A stretch of 64,000 nucleotides of DNA from Phycisphaerales bacterium (GCA_023382935.1 JAHDXL010000006.1:186001-250000); one strand, 5' to 3'; shown: positions 10,482 to 19,366, counted from the stretch's first letter. The notes: a model not told the origin generated them from the sequence alone. Translations and numbers: made by a program.

Positions 10482-10493
10482 GAGAATATTCTC
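10482..10493. promoter_or_regulatory. Perfect palindrome GAGAATATTCTC before the nos cluster, candidate Rrf2 operator
   Basis: A 12-nt perfect inverted repeat sits 67 nt upstream of the cytochrome ATG, within an unusually AT-rich 120-nt gap after the Rrf2 gene. Rrf2 proteins bind AT-rich dyads near promoters, so it is a reasonable operator candidate. No binding data. Confidence 0.5.
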
Positions 10494-10560
10494 AGGGCTG
10501 AATAGTGGATAACCAGATACATAAACACACAATAGGACCGGTGGGGTCCAGAGGTCGAGA

Positions 10561-11700
10561 ATGCACGGGCTGGCAGGACGGGGAAAGGCGGCGGTCGATG
10601 GTGATCCTCATCGCGTGCCGGCGATACTGGCGGCCACGGTGTTGGTGACGACGTTGCCGGTGCTCATGGGGGCGGTCCTGGTTCTGGCCCCCAAGAGCCC
10701 GCCGGCGGAGCATCGCTTTGCCGCGCAGGCGGCGGCCATCGGCGTCAGCCCGGTTGCGATCGAATTGGGCGAAGCCAACTACCGCGTGGCGTGCGCGACC
10801 TGTCACGGGATGGACGCTCGTGGGGTGCCGCATTTGGGCAAGCCATTGCGCAACAGCGCCTTCGTGCAGGACAGCAGCCCCGAGGCGCTGTTCGCGATGA
10901 TCAAGCGCGGGCGTGCGCCCGGAGAGGCGGGCAACACGACCGGCGTCCTGATGCCCCCGCGGGGCGGGCGTCCGGACCTGAGCGACGCGGACCTGAGCAA
11001 CATCGTTGCATATGTGCGGAGTCTTCAGGAACCGGGGCAGCCGACGGCGGCGATGGACAACTGGGCCACGCCGCTGGCTGGACCGGCGGCCGGTGTACCG
11101 AGCGGACCTGAGGCGGCGCTGTTCGTTTCGTCATGCTCGGCCTGTCATGGCGCTGACGGGGGCGGCGTGGAAGGCCTGGGCAAGTCGTTGAAGGACAGCG
11201 TGTGGGCCAAGGGCAAGAGCGATGACGAACTGCTCGCGTTCATCAAGCAGGGGCGTCCGATCTGGGACGCGGAGAACACGACGGGCATTGACATGCCTCC
11301 CAAGGGCGGCAATCCGGCGCTGACGGACGAGGATCTGCGCAACATCATCAAGCACATTCGGGTGCTCGAGGGCGCTGAGCCCGCTGCGGCGCCAGGTGCT
11401 GCGGAGACTGGTGTTCTCAGCGGGCCCGGTGCGAGTTTGTTTGTCTCGTCGTGCTCGGCCTGTCACGGCGTCCTGGGAACGGGCGTCGAGGGTCTGGGCA
11501 AGTCGCTGAAGGACAGCGCGTGGGCCAAGAGCAAGCGCGATGACGAACTGCTCGCGTTCATCAAGCAGGGTCGTCCGGTCTGGGACGCGGAGAACACGAC
11601 GGGAGTTGACATGCCTCCCAAGGGTGGCAATCCGGCGTTGGCCGATGACGACCTTCGGTTGATTATCGGGTATATTCGGCGACTTCAGGGTCAGGAGTAA
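10561..11700 (+). CDS. Membrane-anchored tri-haem c-type cytochrome of the nos cluster
   Basis: 379 residues. One N-terminal hydrophobic segment (about 22-43) serves as signal or anchor, followed by three cytochrome c domains with CATCH (78-82), CSACH (192-196) and CSACH (298-302). Each has a distal MPPxGG motif that supplies the likely Met ligand. Domains 2 and 3 are near copies spaced exactly 106 codons apart, with an Ala/Pro linker between, so they arose by recent internal duplication. It lies 44 nt upstream of nosZ on the same strand. Known: clade II nos clusters often include cytochromes c that hand electrons to NosZ. Inference: a periplasmic electron wire from the quinol/bc1 pool to NosZ. 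Confidence 0.9.
   Translation: MHGLAGRGKAAVDGDPHRVPAILAATVLVTTLPVLMGAVLVLAPKSPPAEHRFAAQAAAIGVSPVAIELGEANYRVACATCHGMDARGVPHLGKPLRNSAFVQDSSPEALFAMIKRGRAPGEAGNTTGVLMPPRGGRPDLSDADLSNIVAYVRSLQEPGQPTAAMDNWATPLAGPAAGVPSGPEAALFVSSCSACHGADGGGVEGLGKSLKDSVWAKGKSDDELLAFIKQGRPIWDAENTTGIDMPPKGGNPALTDEDLRNIIKHIRVLEGAEPAAAPGAAETGVLSGPGASLFVSSCSACHGVLGTGVEGLGKSLKDSAWAKSKRDDELLAFIKQGRPVWDAENTTGVDMPPKGGNPALADDDLRLIIGYIRRLQGQE
11125..11697 (+). repeat. 318-nt internal tandem duplication encoding cytochrome domains 2 and 3
   Basis: The haem codons at 11134 and 11452 are 318 nt apart. Long stretches are identical at DNA level, for example GATGACGAACTGCTCGCG and the region encoding ENTTG then MPPKGGNPAL. Domain 1 of the same gene is much more diverged. 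Confidence 0.75.
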
Positions 11701-11744
11701 CTCCGGGGCGTGAATCGGCCATCGAGCCGCGAAAGGAAGTACTC

Positions 11745-13721
11745 ATGAGGCAGCAAGGGTCACAGGGAACCGGATGGAAACTCGCAGTCGGGCTGATCGT
11801 TGCGCTGTCCGGCGTGGCGGCAGGTCAGGGCATGAAGGATGTCGAGGCCGTCGCCAAGGAGCGTGGCCTGTCGGCCGCCGACCTGCTGGCGGCCGCCAAG
11901 ACATACACGCCCAGTGGCATGAAGGACGAGTATGTGATCTTCTCGTCGGGCGGGCACTCGGGGCAGGTGTTTGTGATCGGAGTGCCGTCGATGCGCCTGT
12001 TGCGGACGATCGCGGTGTTCACGCCGGAGCCTTGGCAGGGATGGGGCTATGGTGTGGGCAACGACATCCTGGCCGAGGGCAACGTGAACGGCAAGCCCAA
12101 CCTGTGGGGCGACACGCACCACCCGGCGATCTCGGAGACCAAGGGCGACTACGACGGGGAGTTCCTGTTCATCAATGACAAGATCAACGCGCGCATCGCG
12201 GTGATCGACCTGCGGGACTTCGAGACCAAGCAGATCGTGAAGAATCCGCTGACGGTGAGCGATCACGGCGGCGCGTTCGTGACGCCCGACACCGAGTACG
12301 TGATCGAGGGGGCGCAGTACGCCGTTCCGCTCGGTTTTGACTACGCGCCCATCAGCGAGTACAAGGACAAGTACCGCGGCTCGGTGACGATGTGGAAGTT
12401 TGACCGCAAGGCCGGACGCATTGACAAGTCGCAGTCGTTTGCGCTGGAACTGCCACCCTACTGGCAGGATCTGGCCGACTCGGGCAAACTGGCCAGCGAA
12501 GGTTTCTTCTTCCTCAACTCGCTGAACACGGAGATGGCCACGGGCGGCATCGAGAGCAAGCAGCCTCCGTTCGAGGCGGGCGTGAGCCGCAACGCGACGG
12601 ACTATCTGCACATCGTCAACTGGCACAAGGCTGAGCAAGCCTTCAAGGACGGGAAGGCCGAGATGATCAAGGGCTTCCCGGTGCTGCGGATCCAGACTTT
12701 GATCGACGAGGGCATTCTGTTCCTCACGCCAGAGCCGCGCAGCCCGCATGGTGTGGACGTGGCGCCCAAGGGTGACTTCATCGTGGTGGCCGGCAAACTC
12801 GATCCGCATGTCTCGGTGTATTCGATCGACAAGATCAAGAAGGCCATCGCGGACAAGAAGTACTCGGGCAGCGATGATTACGGGATTCCGGTGCTGGATT
12901 TCGACGCGGTGATCGAGGCGCAGGTGGAACTGGGCCTTGGGCCTCTGCACACGCAGTTCGGGCCTGACGGGTATGCCTACACCTCGCTGTTCCTGGATTC
13001 GGCGGTGGCTCGTTGGACGCTGGGCGGCAGTTACGGCGCGGGCACGCCCGAGCCCGACTGGACGCTGGTGAGCAAGACCTCGGTGCATTACAACGTCGGG
13101 CACATCGGCGCGGCGGAGGGCGACACCGTCAGCCCCGACGGCAAGTACTTGGTGGCGTTCAACAAGTGGTCGGTGGATCGGTTCCTCCATCCCGGCCCGC
13201 TGCTGGCGCAGAACTTCCAGTTGATCGACATCAGCGCCCAGGGCACCACCATGCCGGTGATCTACGACATGCCCATCGGCATCGGCGAGCCGCACTATGC
13301 ACAGATCATCAAGGCCGACAAGCTCAAGCCCTGGAGCGTGTACCCGGAGGTCGGCTGGGATCCGCACAAGCAGGCGATCGACCCGATGGCTCCGAAGCCC
13401 AAGCAGGAGAGGATCGAGCGCAAGGATGGTCTGGTGGAGATCTACGGGACCGCGGTGCGCAGCCACTTCACGCCCGAGCATGTGACGGTCAAGCAGGGTG
13501 ACAGGGTGGTGTGGCGTATCACCAATGTCGAGCGCGCGGTCGACGCGATTCACGGCTTTGCCATCCCGGCGTACAACATCAACCTCAGCCTTGAACCGGG
13601 CGAAACCGCGAAGATCGAGTTCGTGGCCGACGTTCCCGGCACCTTCCCGTTCTACTGCTCCGAGTTCTGCTCGGCGCTGCACCTGGAGATGATGGGCTAC
13701 CTCATGGTGGAACCCAACTGA
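11745..13721 (+). CDS. nosZ: Nitrous-oxide reductase, clade II (Sec-dependent) type
   Basis: 658 residues. The N-terminus has a plain Sec signal (WKLAVGLIVALSGVAAGQG) without a twin-arginine motif, a hallmark of clade II (atypical) NosZ. The seven-bladed propeller region shows conserved CuZ-type strings: GDTHHPAISETKGDYDG, VSDHGGAF, SPHGVDVAPKG, LGPLHTQFG and VHYNVGHIGAAEGD. The C-terminal cupredoxin carries the CuA site: C638, C642, H646 and M649 in YCSEFCSALHLEM, with an upstream His in the HGF segment. It reduces N2O to N2 in the periplasm. AGGAAG precedes the ATG. Maturation genes follow directly. Confidence 0.97.
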   Translation: MRQQGSQGTGWKLAVGLIVALSGVAAGQGMKDVEAVAKERGLSAADLLAAAKTYTPSGMKDEYVIFSSGGHSGQVFVIGVPSMRLLRTIAVFTPEPWQGWGYGVGNDILAEGNVNGKPNLWGDTHHPAISETKGDYDGEFLFINDKINARIAVIDLRDFETKQIVKNPLTVSDHGGAFVTPDTEYVIEGAQYAVPLGFDYAPISEYKDKYRGSVTMWKFDRKAGRIDKSQSFALELPPYWQDLADSGKLASEGFFFLNSLNTEMATGGIESKQPPFEAGVSRNATDYLHIVNWHKAEQAFKDGKAEMIKGFPVLRIQTLIDEGILFLTPEPRSPHGVDVAPKGDFIVVAGKLDPHVSVYSIDKIKKAIADKKYSGSDDYGIPVLDFDAVIEAQVELGLGPLHTQFGPDGYAYTSLFLDSAVARWTLGGSYGAGTPEPDWTLVSKTSVHYNVGHIGAAEGDTVSPDGKYLVAFNKWSVDRFLHPGPLLAQNFQLIDISAQGTTMPVIYDMPIGIGEPHYAQIIKADKLKPWSVYPEVGWDPHKQAIDPMAPKPKQERIERKDGLVEIYGTAVRSHFTPEHVTVKQGDRVVWRITNVERAVDAIHGFAIPAYNINLSLEPGETAKIEFVADVPGTFPFYCSEFCSALHLEMMGYLMVEPN

Positions 13722-13805
13722 TTCCCCCTACGGTCGTTTCCCGTCGAAAGGCGGGCAACGGCTTTGCCCGCGGCGATTTCGCCACGGCGATTGCGAGGTG
13801 CCCTT

Positions 13806-14474
13806 ATGTCAGCGACGATGATCGATCGAATCGTCGGTCCGCGCGTCGAGCCGACGGAATTTTCCCGGCGCGGGCTGCGCTACGGCACGCCTGGATTTCT
13901 GCTGCTGGTTGCCCGCGTGCTGCTGCTGGTCTCGCTCTTCCTTCCGTACTGGCATATGGCGCTGCACGCCCCGCAGTATCCGGAAAACCTGCATCTGACC
14001 GCCTACATCAACACACTGACCGGTGATGTCGCGGAGATCAACGGGCTAAACCACTACATCGGCATGCGTCCGCTGGAAGAGGCCGCCCAGTTCGAACGCA
14101 GCATCGGTGTGTACGCCATGATCGGCATGGTCGTGCTGCTCGAACTGGCCGCGTTCATCCATACCAAGTGGGCGGCCCTGCTGGTGATTCCGGCAATTCT
14201 CTTTCCCGCGGTGTTCCTCTTCGACCTGCACTACTGGATGAGCAATTTCGGGCAGAACCTTGATCCGACGGCCCCGCTTTCGAACTCGATCAAGCCGTTC
14301 GTGCCTCCCATTCTCGGCGAAGGTATCATCGGTCAGTTCAAGACCGTCGCGTCGGCGGGGCTGGGCCTGTACCTGGCGTGTGCCGCGTCGGTGGTTCAGG
14401 TGGTGGCGCTGTACTTCCACCGGCGCGCGTATCGCCCGCTGGTGCTGGCTAAGAGGGCGAGCGTGTCGTCATGA
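13806..14474 (+). CDS. Four-helix membrane protein of the nos cluster (NosB-like candidate)
   Basis: 222 residues from the ATG at 13806 with GAGGTG just upstream. There are about four transmembrane segments (near residues 30-48, 95-116, 120-138 and 180-200). Distinctive conserved-looking strings lie outside the membrane: LPYWHMALHAPQYPE, TGDVAEINGLNHYIGM, and DLHYWMSNFGQNLDP. Multiple His, Met and Tyr residues on one face could bind copper. Its position between nosZ and nosD, overlapping nosD by 4 nt (ATGA), ties it to N2O reduction. Clade II clusters carry a membrane protein called NosB at this location; identity with it is inferred from position, not established. Confidence 0.8.
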   Translation: MSATMIDRIVGPRVEPTEFSRRGLRYGTPGFLLLVARVLLLVSLFLPYWHMALHAPQYPENLHLTAYINTLTGDVAEINGLNHYIGMRPLEEAAQFERSIGVYAMIGMVVLLELAAFIHTKWAALLVIPAILFPAVFLFDLHYWMSNFGQNLDPTAPLSNSIKPFVPPILGEGIIGQFKTVASAGLGLYLACAASVVQVVALYFHRRAYRPLVLAKRASVSS

Positions 14475-15865
14475 GACGCCGGACCGTGGGCATCCTGGTG
14501 TGCCTGCTGGGCGTGGCGCTTGCGCCGGCGGGCGAGGGCACGCCCGAGTCTCAAGCCCGACCGGTCTCCGACATCGTCGCATTGATCGAGGCCGCTCCTG
14601 CGGGGGCGACGGTTGACGTTCCACCCGGCCTGTATCGCGGCAGTCTCCGCGTCCGACGCCCGGTGGTGCTGCTCGGGCACGGGCAGGTGACGATTGACGG
14701 CGGGGGGCAGGGCAACGTCGTGGAACTGCTGGCGCCCAACATCACTTTCCAGGGCTTCACGGTCCGGGGGTCTGGCAGCGGAGTCGATCGGGAGCCGGCC
14801 GGCATTCGCGCCGAGACCGGGCCGGTGATCATCGCAGAGAACAGGCTCGAGGATGTGCTCTTCGGTATCGACCTGCGCACGGCCAGCAACTCGGTGGTCC
14901 GCAACAACGTCGTCGTGGGCAAGGACATGGACCCCGGGCGCCGCGGCGACGCGATCTGCCTGTGGTCGAGCCACGAGTGCGTGGTGGAGGGCAACCGTGT
15001 CCGCCAGGCGCGCGACATGGTGTTCTGGTATTCAGAGAATGTCGACGTGCGCAACAACGAGGTGTCTGACAGCCGCTACGGGCTGCACTTCATGTACAGC
15101 CACAACACGACGCTGCGCGACAACCACGTGTGGGGCAACTCCGTGGGCGTGTACCTGATGTACAGCAACGCCATCACGCTGATCGAGAACACCATGGAGC
15201 GCAACCGCGGCCCGAGCGGTTACGGCATCGGGATCAAGGAATGCGACGACGTCGAGATCCGGTCCAATCGCATCATCGCCAATCGCGTCGGGGTGTATGT
15301 GGACAACGCGCCGCTCAGTCAGGGCGCGTTCGGGCGCGTGCATCAGAACCTGATCGCCTACAACGAAGTCGGCATGCTCATGGCGCCGAGCAACCACTCG
15401 CAGCAGACTTGGAACAACGGCTTCATCGAAAACGAGCAGCAGGTGGCGACCAATGGCCGCGGCAACCTGCTCGCCAACGAGTTTCACGTCGATGGCCGCG
15501 GCAACTACTGGTCAGACTACGCCGGATTTGATCGTGCTGGCGACGGCCGGGGCGACGTGGCGTATGTGTCGCAGAGTCTGTTTGAGGATTTGATGGCGCG
15601 CGAGCCCAACCTTCGGCTGTTCATGCACAGCCCGGCCCAGCAGGCCATCGAGTTCACGGCGCGGGCCCTGCCAGTGATGCTCCCGCAGCCGAACTTTGTG
15701 GACGAACACCCGCTCATGACGCCACCGCAGGTGCCAGGCAGGACCGTTTCACCCGGTCCAACGGGGCGCATGGGCGCGTTGTGCGCAGGGTTGCTCGTGG
15801 CGGGTGCGCTGGTGATGCTGGCCGGCACCGAGCCCATCTCGCGCATGCAAGGAGCACGATCATGA
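14471..15865 (+). CDS. nosD: NosD, periplasmic copper-site maturation protein
   Basis: 464 residues. It has a signal peptide followed by a right-handed parallel beta-helix (CASH/PbH1 repeats) with the characteristic NosD strings RLEDVLFGIDL, RRGDAICLWSS, VFWYSENV, GLHFMYSHNTTLRDN, GVYLMYSN and GYGIGIKECDDV. A C-terminal hydrophobic segment near 437-453 may anchor it. Known: NosD works with the NosFY ABC transporter to supply sulfur/assemble the CuZ centre of NosZ. It overlaps the preceding gene and nosF by 4 nt each, so it is translationally coupled in one operon. Confidence 0.95.
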   Translation: MRRRTVGILVCLLGVALAPAGEGTPESQARPVSDIVALIEAAPAGATVDVPPGLYRGSLRVRRPVVLLGHGQVTIDGGGQGNVVELLAPNITFQGFTVRGSGSGVDREPAGIRAETGPVIIAENRLEDVLFGIDLRTASNSVVRNNVVVGKDMDPGRRGDAICLWSSHECVVEGNRVRQARDMVFWYSENVDVRNNEVSDSRYGLHFMYSHNTTLRDNHVWGNSVGVYLMYSNAITLIENTMERNRGPSGYGIGIKECDDVEIRSNRIIANRVGVYVDNAPLSQGAFGRVHQNLIAYNEVGMLMAPSNHSQQTWNNGFIENEQQVATNGRGNLLANEFHVDGRGNYWSDYAGFDRAGDGRGDVAYVSQSLFEDLMAREPNLRLFMHSPAQQAIEFTARALPVMLPQPNFVDEHPLMTPPQVPGRTVSPGPTGRMGALCAGLLVAGALVMLAGTEPISRMQGARS

Positions 15866-16743
15866 TCCGGGCCGAGCGGGTGACGATGAAGTTCGGGCGC
15901 GTCGCGGCCGTCAACGGCGTCAGTTTCGAGGTCGCGCCGGGCGAGTCAGTGGCACTGTGGGGCAGCAACGGGGCAGGCAAGACCACGCTGGTGCGCTGCC
16001 TGCTGGGCATCTTGCGCGCCCGCGGGCGCATCGAGGTCGGTGGCTGCGACGCGCGTCGGCGCGGCAAGGCACTTCGGTCTCTGGTCGGCTACGTCCCGCA
16101 GGAACTGGCCTTTCACGACGACACGCGGCTGGGATCGGCGATGAGTTTCTTCGCGGGTATCCGTCGCGTGCCGGTGTCGCGCGCCCGCGAACTGCTGGAC
16201 CAGGTCGAACTCGACGGGCACGAGCGCAAACGCGTCCGCGATCTTTCCGGCGGCATGAAACAGCGCCTGGCCCTGGCCGTGGCCCTGCTGGCCGATCCCC
16301 CGCTCATTGTGCTCGACGAGCCGACTTCGAATCTCGACGCCGCCGGACGGGCGGCGGTGATGAAGTCGCTGGTGGCGCTCAAGCAGCGCGGCAAGACCAT
16401 TCTCTTCGCCTCGCATCGTCCCGACGAAGTCGCATCGCTGGCCGATCGTGTGCTGGTGCTGAAGCGCGGACGGCTGATCGAGGACACGCGCCCGAGCCTG
16501 CTCTGGCCGAGTGAAGCGGGTGTGCTGACGCTGCGCCTGTTCGTGGATGCGGAGCGGGAGTCGGACGCCGCGGGCGTGCTGCGCGGCGCGGGACACCTGG
16601 TCAATCTCAACGGGCACGGGCTCTGTGTGGCCGTCCCGGGCGATCGCAAGGCCGAGCCCATCGAAGTGCTGCATCGCAGCGACATCCGCGTGCGCGACTT
16701 CCAGGTGCTCGCCGACTATCAACCCGATTGGAGCCGATCATGA
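15862..16743 (+). CDS. nosF: NosF, ABC transporter ATPase for NosZ maturation
   Basis: 293 residues from an ATG preceded by GGAG and overlapping the nosD stop by 4 nt. Seen: Walker A GSNGAGKTT near residue 34, signature LSGGMKQR near 130, Walker B LIVLDEPTSNLD near 150, and an H-loop in FASHRPDE. The C-terminal extension (about 215-293) is typical of NosF/CcmA-like ATPases. It pairs with the permease NosY encoded next. Confidence 0.95.
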   Translation: MIRAERVTMKFGRVAAVNGVSFEVAPGESVALWGSNGAGKTTLVRCLLGILRARGRIEVGGCDARRRGKALRSLVGYVPQELAFHDDTRLGSAMSFFAGIRRVPVSRARELLDQVELDGHERKRVRDLSGGMKQRLALAVALLADPPLIVLDEPTSNLDAAGRAAVMKSLVALKQRGKTILFASHRPDEVASLADRVLVLKRGRLIEDTRPSLLWPSEAGVLTLRLFVDAERESDAAGVLRGAGHLVNLNGHGLCVAVPGDRKAEPIEVLHRSDIRVRDFQVLADYQPDWSRS

Positions 16744-17618
16744 GCAGTGGTGCGGTTCAGACAGCAGTTCCCCTGCCACGGCCCTGCTCGGCCGCGCGCA
16801 ACGTGATCTCTTTCGCTCGCCGCGAAGTGCGCGACGCCGTGAGCAGCCGCTGGTTCGTGCTGTGCACCGGGGCCTTTGCCGTGCTGGCGGTCGGCGTGTC
16901 GTTCATGTCGCTGGCCGGTTCGGGATCGTCGGGCTTTGCCGGGTTTGGGCGCACGACCGCGGGCCTGCTCAACATGATCATGCTCATCGTCCCGCTGATG
17001 GCTCTGGCGGCCGGCGCGGGTTCGATCGCCGGCGAACGGGAGCGCGGCACGCTGCTCTACCTTCTGGCCCAGCCCGTGTCGCGTCTGGAACTGCTGCTGG
17101 GCAAGTACCTCGGCCTGGGGATCGCGCTCACCGGCTCGTTGTGCATCGGGTTCGGGCTCAGCGCCGGCGTGCTGGCGGCCAAGGCCGGTGGCGCCGACGC
17201 GGCCGCCATGCTCATGCTCGTCGCATTCACCTGTCTCCTGGCGTGGGTGATGTTGAGCGTCGGCATGGTGGTTTCGGTCGTTTCGCGCAAGGTAGCCGTT
17301 GCCACCGGCGTGGGTCTGTTCGTGTGGCTGGCACTGGTGTTCGTGAGCGACCTGGGCCTGATGGCCGGTGCGATTGTCTTCAAACTGCGGGTGCAGGAAC
17401 TGTTCATCGTCGCCATGCTCAACCCGCTCCAGGCGTTCAAGATGGGCGTGATCGTGCAGATGAACGCCTCGCTCGACGTGCTCGGGCCTGCGGGCATGTA
17501 TGCCTCGCAGACCTATGGCCGCACGCTGCCGTGGATGCTCGTGGGCGTCCTGCTCGCCTGGGGCGTGCTGTCTCTGGCCGCCGCCGGAGTGCTGTTTCAG
17601 CGGAAGAAGTCGATATGA
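16740..17618 (+). CDS. nosY: NosY, ABC transporter permease for NosZ maturation
   Basis: 292 residues with six likely transmembrane segments. It contains GERERGTLLYLLAQPVSR, the coupling-helix motif of ABC-2 type permeases of the NosY family. The end shows LNPLQAFKMG followed by two helices and a basic tail. The ATG overlaps the nosF stop by 4 nt; a TTG 12 nt upstream is less likely. Partner of NosF and NosD. Confidence 0.94.
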   Translation: MSSGAVQTAVPLPRPCSAARNVISFARREVRDAVSSRWFVLCTGAFAVLAVGVSFMSLAGSGSSGFAGFGRTTAGLLNMIMLIVPLMALAAGAGSIAGERERGTLLYLLAQPVSRLELLLGKYLGLGIALTGSLCIGFGLSAGVLAAKAGGADAAAMLMLVAFTCLLAWVMLSVGMVVSVVSRKVAVATGVGLFVWLALVFVSDLGLMAGAIVFKLRVQELFIVAMLNPLQAFKMGVIVQMNASLDVLGPAGMYASQTYGRTLPWMLVGVLLAWGVLSLAAAGVLFQRKKSI

Positions 17619-18094
17619 AATATCGAACTGCTGCTGCCTTCATCTGCGTTCTGTTCGCTGGCGCTGCTCTCTGGGGCTGCGCCAGGGTGGACCCGCAGGC
17701 GCCGCCGGACGTGACCTACGGCGTGTCGGTGTGCGCCGACTGCGGCATGATCATCAGCGACGAACGCTATGCGACCGCGCTGGTCGTCGAAGATGCGCGC
17801 GGAAGGCCGGAAGTGCTGCTGTTTGATGACGCCGGCGACCAGATCATCTACGAACGTGAAAACCAGACCGGCAAGGTGCTCGCACGCTGGGTGCATGACC
17901 AGCAGACGCGAGAGTGGTTGCGGGCTGAATCGGCCTGGTACATGCGCGCCAAGTCGCTCCCGACACCGATGGCCTCGGGAATCGCCGCCTTCGCTCAGAA
18001 GGCAGATGCCGAGCGACTGGCAGGTGCCCACAATGGTGTCGTGCTGACATTTGAAGAACTGTGGTTCGCCCCGCCGCCGACTTCGAAACCCTGA
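17615..18094 (+). CDS. nosL: NosL, copper-chaperone lipoprotein
   Basis: 159 residues. The lipobox LWGC gives a lipidated Cys22. The copper-binding motif C40-A-D-C43-G-M45 with MIISDERYA follows, as in NosL. Known: NosL is an outer-membrane or periplasmic lipoprotein that delivers Cu(I) to NosZ. The ATG overlaps the nosY stop by 4 nt, making it the last gene of the cluster. The next 243 nt (to 18337) hold no recognised element. Confidence 0.95.
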   Translation: MKYRTAAAFICVLFAGAALWGCARVDPQAPPDVTYGVSVCADCGMIISDERYATALVVEDARGRPEVLLFDDAGDQIIYERENQTGKVLARWVHDQQTREWLRAESAWYMRAKSLPTPMASGIAAFAQKADAERLAGAHNGVVLTFEELWFAPPPTSKP

Positions 18095-18337
18095 GATCGG
18101 GATTGGGCGGCGACCTTGCCCTCGGTGTGGCCGACCCACGGGCAGCACGCCGATTCAGCGATCCATCAACATCCGATCACAGACACTGCCGGCTCGACTC
18201 GGTTACGTGACGCTCCAGGAGATCCTGTGCCCGCGCGGGGTTCTTGATGCAGATGGTTGGGCTTGCCGCGCCGTTGGCTGCCTCCCGTGCCGCCGCTCCC
18301 CGCGATCATGGGTTTCACTTCGTCCTCATGTCTCGTC

Positions 18338-19366
18338 TCATTCCACCACCCACGTCTCGTCGCCGTGGAGGAGGTGTTCGAGCGTGTCGCCCTTGCAGGC
18401 CGATTTCATCTTCGCCTGTGCGATCTGGCTGAAGACCAGTTCGTCATAGGTGGCGGCACCCGGCCTTGCGAACAGCACGCCCATCGGCTCGGGCAGGGCC
18501 GGATGTGCCATCTGAGTCAGGAGGAAGGCCAGGTTCGGATCGGTCTCGTCGTGCACCAGAAGGTCCGATTCATCGACGCCGTCGCCCAACCTCGCGCTCG
18601 TGAGCGTGCCGCCCTTGATCCGGATGCCCCGGTCGCGGTCGGGTCCGAAAATCAGCGGCTTTCCGTGTTCGAGCGTGACGGTGTTGGCCTCGCGGGTCTC
18701 CTTCTGGCTGGCGTAGAAGAAACTGCCGTGGTTGAAGATGTTGCAGTCCTGGTAGACCTCGATGATCGACGTGCCCTTGTGCGCCACCGCGCGCGCAATC
18801 AGCGTCTCGAGCATCTTCACGTCCACGTCAAGCGTGCGCGCGATGAACTGGCACCCGGCCGCCGCCGCCACCGCCAGCGGATTCATCGGGAAATCCAGAG
18901 AGCCCATCGGCGTTGACTTGGTCACCTTACCCACCTCGCTGGTCGGCGAGTACTGCCCCTTGGTCAGCCCGTAAATGCGGTTGTTGAGCAGGATGATCGT
19001 CATGTCAACATTGCGCCGGATCGCGTGAATCGTGTGGTTGCCACCGATCGACAGCAGGTCGCCGTCGCCCGACACGATGAACACGTGCAGATCCGGGTTG
19101 GCCAGTTTCACGCCCGTCGCCACGGCTGGAGCTCGCCCGTGAATGGTGTGGAGCCCGTAGGTGTTCATGTAGTACGGAAACCGGGCCGCACACCCGATCC
19201 CCGAGATGAACACAAACTTCTCCCTCGGAATCCCCAGCCCGGCCAGCGCCTTGCGCACGCCGGTGAGCACGGCGTAGTCGCCGCACCCCGGACACCAGCG
19301 CACGTCCTGGTCCGATGCAAAGTCCCTGGGCGTGTACGAAGGCAGAGGAATATTGGCGGTCGTCAT
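18338..19366 (-). CDS. korB: 2-oxoacid:ferredoxin oxidoreductase subunit beta (KorB-like)
   Basis: 342 residues. It has CPGCG at 25-29, the thiamine-diphosphate motif GDGD at 100-103 with NN at 128-129, and the substrate/TPP region GIGCAARFPYYMNTYG. The YGLTKGQYSPTS string is typical of 2-oxoglutarate:ferredoxin oxidoreductase beta subunits. It starts 11 nt after the alpha gene, so the two form one operon. Known reaction: 2-oxoglutarate + CoA + oxidised ferredoxin to succinyl-CoA. 2-oxoglutarate rather than pyruvate specificity is inferred from similarity in style to KorB. Confidence 0.9.
   Translation of the reverse strand: MTTANIPLPSYTPRDFASDQDVRWCPGCGDYAVLTGVRKALAGLGIPREKFVFISGIGCAARFPYYMNTYGLHTIHGRAPAVATGVKLANPDLHVFIVSGDGDLLSIGGNHTIHAIRRNVDMTIILLNNRIYGLTKGQYSPTSEVGKVTKSTPMGSLDFPMNPLAVAAAAGCQFIARTLDVDVKMLETLIARAVAHKGTSIIEVYQDCNIFNHGSFFYASQKETREANTVTLEHGKPLIFGPDRDRGIRIKGGTLTSARLGDGVDESDLLVHDETDPNLAFLLTQMAHPALPEPMGVLFARPGAATYDELVFSQIAQAKMKSACKGDTLEHLLHGDETWVVE

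Noticed and set aside
11760-13682. 640-codon open frame antisense to nosZ
   Set aside because: Mirror of nosZ codon structure; nosZ itself has all catalytic motifs.
16547-17614. Long N-terminal extension in frame with nosL
   Set aside because: It overlaps nosF and nosY out of frame; the ATG at 17615 has a lipoprotein signal and the standard 4-nt overlap.
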